Of a DNA stretch of 64,000 bases, positions 61,801 to 64,000 are shown piece by piece. How positions within the stretch are numbered: position 1 is the first letter of the stretch; each line of letters opens with the position of its first letter. The stretch lies in contig JAHQIY010000009.1 in assembly GCA_019054805.1 (NCBI GenBank), positions 2,170,001 to 2,234,000 on the forward strand. Reading direction: 5' to 3'. The notes under the pieces are model-generated. The model was not told where the DNA came from, searched no databases, and saw only the letters and a program-made list of their open reading frames with translations. The stretch comes from Brachionus manjavacas (Eukaryota > Rotifera > Eurotatoria > Ploima > Brachionidae). The translations under genes were made by a program, and so were the position numbers.

Positions 61801-64000
61801 AAAATTGGAAAATTTCATTAGTTTCCACTTGAGTTGGAAAATAGGCATAAATGCTTTTAGCTACAAAAGAAATAAAATTTTAATTATCAATAATTAAATA
61901 ATAAATAAAAAAATACTTGTGATATTGTAGACTCTAGCAGCCATGAAGCTTCCGCAAATTTGGCTCGAATTTCCTGGACACTTAACATTACACATACTTT
62001 CATCTGTCCTTTGCAAATTGTGAATTGAATCAAGACAAGCACAAAAATCTCTTCAATAAATAAATAATTTAATTTGAAATTAATACATTTTTTTATTTTT
62101 CAAAAAAATTTAATTTTTAAATTCAATTATTTATTCACCTATTATATGTAGCGAAAAATTGCCAGTATCTACAATTTTTAAAGCACATTCCATTCGTATT
62201 AAATGTTATTGGAAAGCCATGGCTAATCTCACCGACATAACATCCCATATAGTTTCCAACACTAAAATAGTCGTTCATTTTACCTAATTTTTCAATTTTT
62301 TAGAGCTTTTTATTTACAAAATCTGAACTACTTTTTAAATGGTAAGCGTTGTAAGAATTTTGACAGCCGCAAAATTCTTCGGTTGTTCCTTTGCATATAC
62401 AATCACAGTTTGATGGATTCATAGTTTCATTCACTCCGATATTGCTCGAACAGTAGCAATTCGAGCTTTATTAAAAATAAATTATTTTATATATTAAATG
62501 AATAAAATATTAAGATAACTTTTTCAAAATTGCATAACTAAAGCCTTTGTGGATGCATTGATCAAAACATAAATTAGGAGTCATTTGATTAGATTGATAG
62601 AATTCAATTTCAGGATTTTGATTTTCAAAATAAAAACCATCATAAAAACAACCTAAATATAGACCTTTATCGCTCAATATCAATTGTTCTTTTAATAAAT
62701 AATGATTTTTTTTTAATAACTAAAAATCAAAACTACCTGACTCAATTGGAACAGTGGATGAAGTGTTTTGATAAGCTAAGAAAAACTCAAAAAAAGTTCA
62801 ATTAAATTTGAAAATTTTACCATAAATTATAGTTTGGACATTCATCTGGTTATTAATTACATGAACTTTTAGAATATACTTTCCAGCACTAGTATAATTA
62901 AATGAAACGTTATAAAAATTTTGAACGTTATCAAAATATAAATAATTTCCATTTCCAAAATCAATTTCAAAATCCAATGATTCACTTATAAAGATTGAAC
63001 AATAATACTGTTTATTGATAAAAACTGCTCTAGGACATGTGATTCCAATTTCATAGTCTTTTTTTGAAGAAAAATTAAAAAGAAAATCAAATTTTCTCCA
63101 GTACTTTTTAATTCAAAAAAATAATATTCGCAAAATTGTGAATTATATGAGGGCCAAGTGTCCCAGCAACTACATCTATGTCTTTAAAAAAAAATGGTTA
63201 TTAAGTTTTATTTTTTATTCATAAATTACTGCATATCAAGTGCTGAATACATCTTATTAAAATTCTTATGACACTCTCTAATACACGATATTTCTGTTTG
63301 ATTTTCAATTGAAGAAAAATTTTCTTGGAATGAAAAACAGCCAATTTGGACTCCAACATTCTCAATGCAGCGAACACGCTCTAAATAATTAATTTTAATT
63401 TTTACCCATAATTAAAAATTTGACACTACTAAATTTAATAAACTTGTTGATTAAGAAAATAAAATATACAAAAAGCATTTTTTGTTTCTACCAAAGCAGG
63501 TCAAAAATCTAACAGGAATTTCATTTCAATTTTTTTGCAGAGATTTAACATATGATTATCAGACTTTAGCTAATTGTACTGTGTTTTACAACTAATTTTT
63601 TGAAATCTTGATAAAAAGAGTTATTTTATTTTTTCGGCGTTTTATGTTTTCAGAATTGTTTAATTTTATTAGCAGTAGAATTTTTCGATTTATTTATTTT
63701 TTATACAGAGTTGGTTAAAAGTCGGTGTCAAGTATAAATTTTAACTTTAAATTTTAATTTAGTTTTTCGGTGATTAAAATTAAAATAAATTTTTTTTTCA
63801 AATTGAAAATCTGACTTTAATCTCGATCTTGAGTCATTGTATTTCTTAGCCACGTTTTGAATCCTTTTAAAAAAGAAAAGCTTAAAAATATTAGGAAACA
63901 AGTTTTTTAAGCTATTAGCTTTGATCAGTTCTCTGGGTTTAAAAATAAAACTGTTGTCTTTAATAATATTTAACTCTAGAGTTTTTAATTACTTTGCCAA
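52816..64000 (-). CDS. Multi-WSC, PKD and EGF domain type I membrane protein, copy 3 (5' part beyond window)
   Basis: Exons 4 to 26 are present; exon 4 ends at 63,380 on its 5' side, and the signal peptide and first WSC exons lie outside. The last exon is 52816-53597, with the same C-terminal tail as copy 2. In this copy the exon 16 A run has seven bases (57,188-57,194) and exons 5, 16 and 22 all join in frame, which supports the intended reading of those exons. One run in exon 24 (53,847-53,851) has five bases where the others have four, shifting the frame inside the tenth WSC domain. From about 53,600 rightwards the sequence agrees with copy 1 rather than copy 2. Regulation cannot be judged because the promoter is out of view. 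Confidence 0.8.
55244..55628. mobile_element. hAT-type MITE, unit 3
   Basis: Same insertion with the AAGTGAAC duplication (55,236-55,243 and 55,629-55,636). Confidence 0.88.
57700..58603 (+). mobile_element. 5'-truncated LINE, unit 3
   Basis: Copy of the unit 1 insertion. The open part is 57,844-58,437, with the same (ACT)n end. Confidence 0.88.
58652..58800. repeat. Small interspersed repeat, unit 3
   Basis: Equivalent of 25,828-25,976. Confidence 0.5.
59793..59973. repeat. 46-bp minisatellite, unit 3
   Basis: Four units, as in the other copies. Confidence 0.95.
60199..60737. mobile_element. Foldback-type element with TTTCGACAA sub-repeats, unit 3
   Basis: Same element and ends as in units 1 and 2. 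Confidence 0.75.
60894..61207. mobile_element. Tc1/mariner-type MITE, unit 3
   Basis: Same insertion as in units 1 and 2. Two internal homopolymers are longer. Confidence 0.82.

Larger units (their letters stand above)
52881..64000. repeat. Tandem segmental repeat, unit 3, cut by the window end
   Basis: Collinear with the first 11.1 kb of units 1 and 2. Its right end lies beyond the window, so the array may have more copies. Confidence 0.95.

Noticed and set aside
20059-64000. CRISPR-like or satellite array
   Set aside because: The repeat unit is a 16.4-kb gene-bearing segment, not short spaced repeats. The only short tandem array is the 46-bp minisatellite.

Overview
The window is very AT-rich (roughly three quarters A+T by eye) animal DNA with many short introns (about 45-160 bp), a few multi-kilobase introns full of transposon debris, and metazoan-type genes. 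A rotifer of the Brachionus kind is my best guess from base composition, intron style and element mix. That is inference; no diagnostic rRNA or mitochondrial sequence is present.

Region 1 (1-9.8 kb) holds no gene I can support. It contains decayed LINE fragments, a Tc1-like transposase relic, a cysteine-rich transposon-type fragment and small repeats. Region 2 (9.8-19.8 kb, + strand) is a calcium/calmodulin-type cyclic nucleotide phosphodiesterase (PDE1). Ten coding exons join in phase to 555 residues. The first intron is 6.6 kb and holds LINE, MULE and palindromic element relics, and one intron uses a GC-AG donor.

Region 3 (20.06 kb to the end, - strand) is a head-to-tail array of a 16.4-kb unit: two full copies (20,059-36,480 and 36,481-52,880) and the first 11.1 kb of a third. 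Each unit carries one large gene. I traced it in copy 1 as 26 exons with matching splice phases. The predicted product has a signal peptide, ten WSC domains and three PKD-like domains arranged as WSC-WSC-PKD three times followed by four more WSC, a Ser/Thr-rich stalk, three EGF-like domains, one transmembrane helix and a short tail (about 1,478 residues). It looks like a cell-surface carbohydrate-binding or adhesion receptor. I do not recognise it as a named gene. The array runs tail to tail into PDE1, with only 260 bp between the stop codons.

The two long introns of the array gene carry the same insertions in every copy: a LINE 3' fragment, a 46-bp minisatellite, a foldback element built on TTTCGACAA motifs, a Tc1-type and a hAT-type MITE, and a MULE that was itself hit by a LINE (7-bp target duplication visible). 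The insertions therefore predate the array. The copies are almost identical apart from homopolymer lengths. Copy 3 is a mosaic of the copy 2 and copy 1 types near its left end, and copy 1 has a different C-terminus. Each copy has at least one homopolymer length change inside a coding exon, so either all are lightly damaged or the consensus has homopolymer errors.
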